14,069 nucleotides of DNA from Polaromonas sp. YR568 (GTDB taxonomy: Bacteria > Pseudomonadota > Gammaproteobacteria > Burkholderiales > Burkholderiaceae). This document shows, in pieces, positions 13,910 through 14,069 of this stretch (position 1 is the first letter of the stretch; the number at the start of each line of letters is the position of its first letter). Both the position numbers and the translations under genes were made by a program. Under the pieces are notes generated by a model. That model saw only the letters and a program-made list of their open reading frames with translations. It was not told the DNA's origin and did no database searches. The stretch spans positions 1-14,069 of the forward strand of contig CAMBWM010000034.1 in NCBI GenBank assembly GCA_945871335.1, given 5' to 3'.

Positions 13910-14069
13910 TGTCCACTTTATATCCGCGCTTATTGGGCCCAGGAAAACTTGGCCGGCATGAAACCAAGAACCGCGTCTGGATGACCAGCCACGCCACCTT
14001 GCTGGTCAAAGACCATCTCTTCACCGATGCACACGTGGACTACTACGTCGAGCGCGCCAAGGGCGGGGC
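13909..14069 (+). CDS. Old Yellow Enzyme-family NADH:flavin oxidoreductase, N-terminal part
   Basis: An ATG at 13909 overlaps the previous stop (TAATG) and opens a frame of 53 codons to the right edge. The peptide has the start of an FMN-binding TIM barrel of the OYE type: LLGPGKLGRHETKNRVWMTS (residues 8-27), then HATLLV and DYYVERAKGG (44-53). The pattern GKIG..xxKNRI...T, followed by YYxERAKGG, matches members such as 2,4-dienoyl-CoA reductase-like, trimethylamine dehydrogenase-like and N-methylproline demethylase-like enzymes, which often have extra iron-sulfur and pyridine-nucleotide domains. Which subtype this is cannot be told because the active site and C-terminal half are outside the window. 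Its coupling to the importer suggests it reduces or demethylates the imported compound. Confidence 0.82.
   Translation, partial: MSTLYPRLLGPGKLGRHETKNRVWMTSHATLLVKDHLFTDAHVDYYVERAKGG

Noticed and set aside
1..14069. CRISPR arrays, tRNA or rRNA genes, insertion sequences, sigma54 promoters
   Set aside because: No spaced direct repeats, cloverleaf-like sequences, transposase or integrase motifs, or GG-N10-GC promoter pairs with convincing context were found on reading both strands.

Overview
The window looks like chromosomal DNA from a betaproteobacterium, most likely order Burkholderiales (Comamonadaceae-like). The reasons are high-GC, GC-ending codon use in most genes, a phasin of the polyhydroxyalkanoate granule type, and a dipeptide-type ABC operon next to a DUF2848 gene. 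The taxon is inferred; there is no rRNA or tRNA gene here to anchor it.

Layout. Positions 1-864 (minus) hold the N-terminal 288 codons of a large two-partner-secretion (filamentous haemagglutinin-like) exoprotein that runs off the left edge. From about 960 to 2640 the DNA is visibly more AT-rich. It carries a small outer-membrane beta-barrel protein (1142-1735), a good rho-independent terminator, and an exported protein of unknown function that seems to be split by a frameshift near 2280. Positions 2647-5970 (minus) form a compact exopolysaccharide or surface-glycan block. Read in its own direction it is a winged-helix MarR-like regulator, an RfaH/NusG-like antiterminator, a bifunctional GDP-mannose pyrophosphorylase/phosphomannose isomerase (ManC type), a 36-codon 3' remnant of a sugar-nucleotide epimerase, and a PglC/WcaJ-type initiating sugar-phosphate transferase. 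The remnant suggests the locus once held more genes and has suffered deletion. Positions 6149-7447 (plus) hold a phasin-like granule protein and a TetR-family regulator.

From 7628 to the right edge is a tightly packed plus-strand operon: DUF2848 protein, periplasmic solute-binding protein, two permeases, two ATPases, and the start of an Old Yellow Enzyme-type flavin oxidoreductase. The last five genes overlap by 1 or 4 bases at each junction, so they are probably co-transcribed and translationally coupled. A sigma70-like promoter with a palindrome over its -10 box lies just upstream. The operon looks like an uptake-plus-catabolism system for a peptide-like or modified amino-acid-like compound of unknown identity. 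It is the best candidate here for an undescribed pathway.

No CRISPR array, tRNA, rRNA, transposase or integrase was seen.
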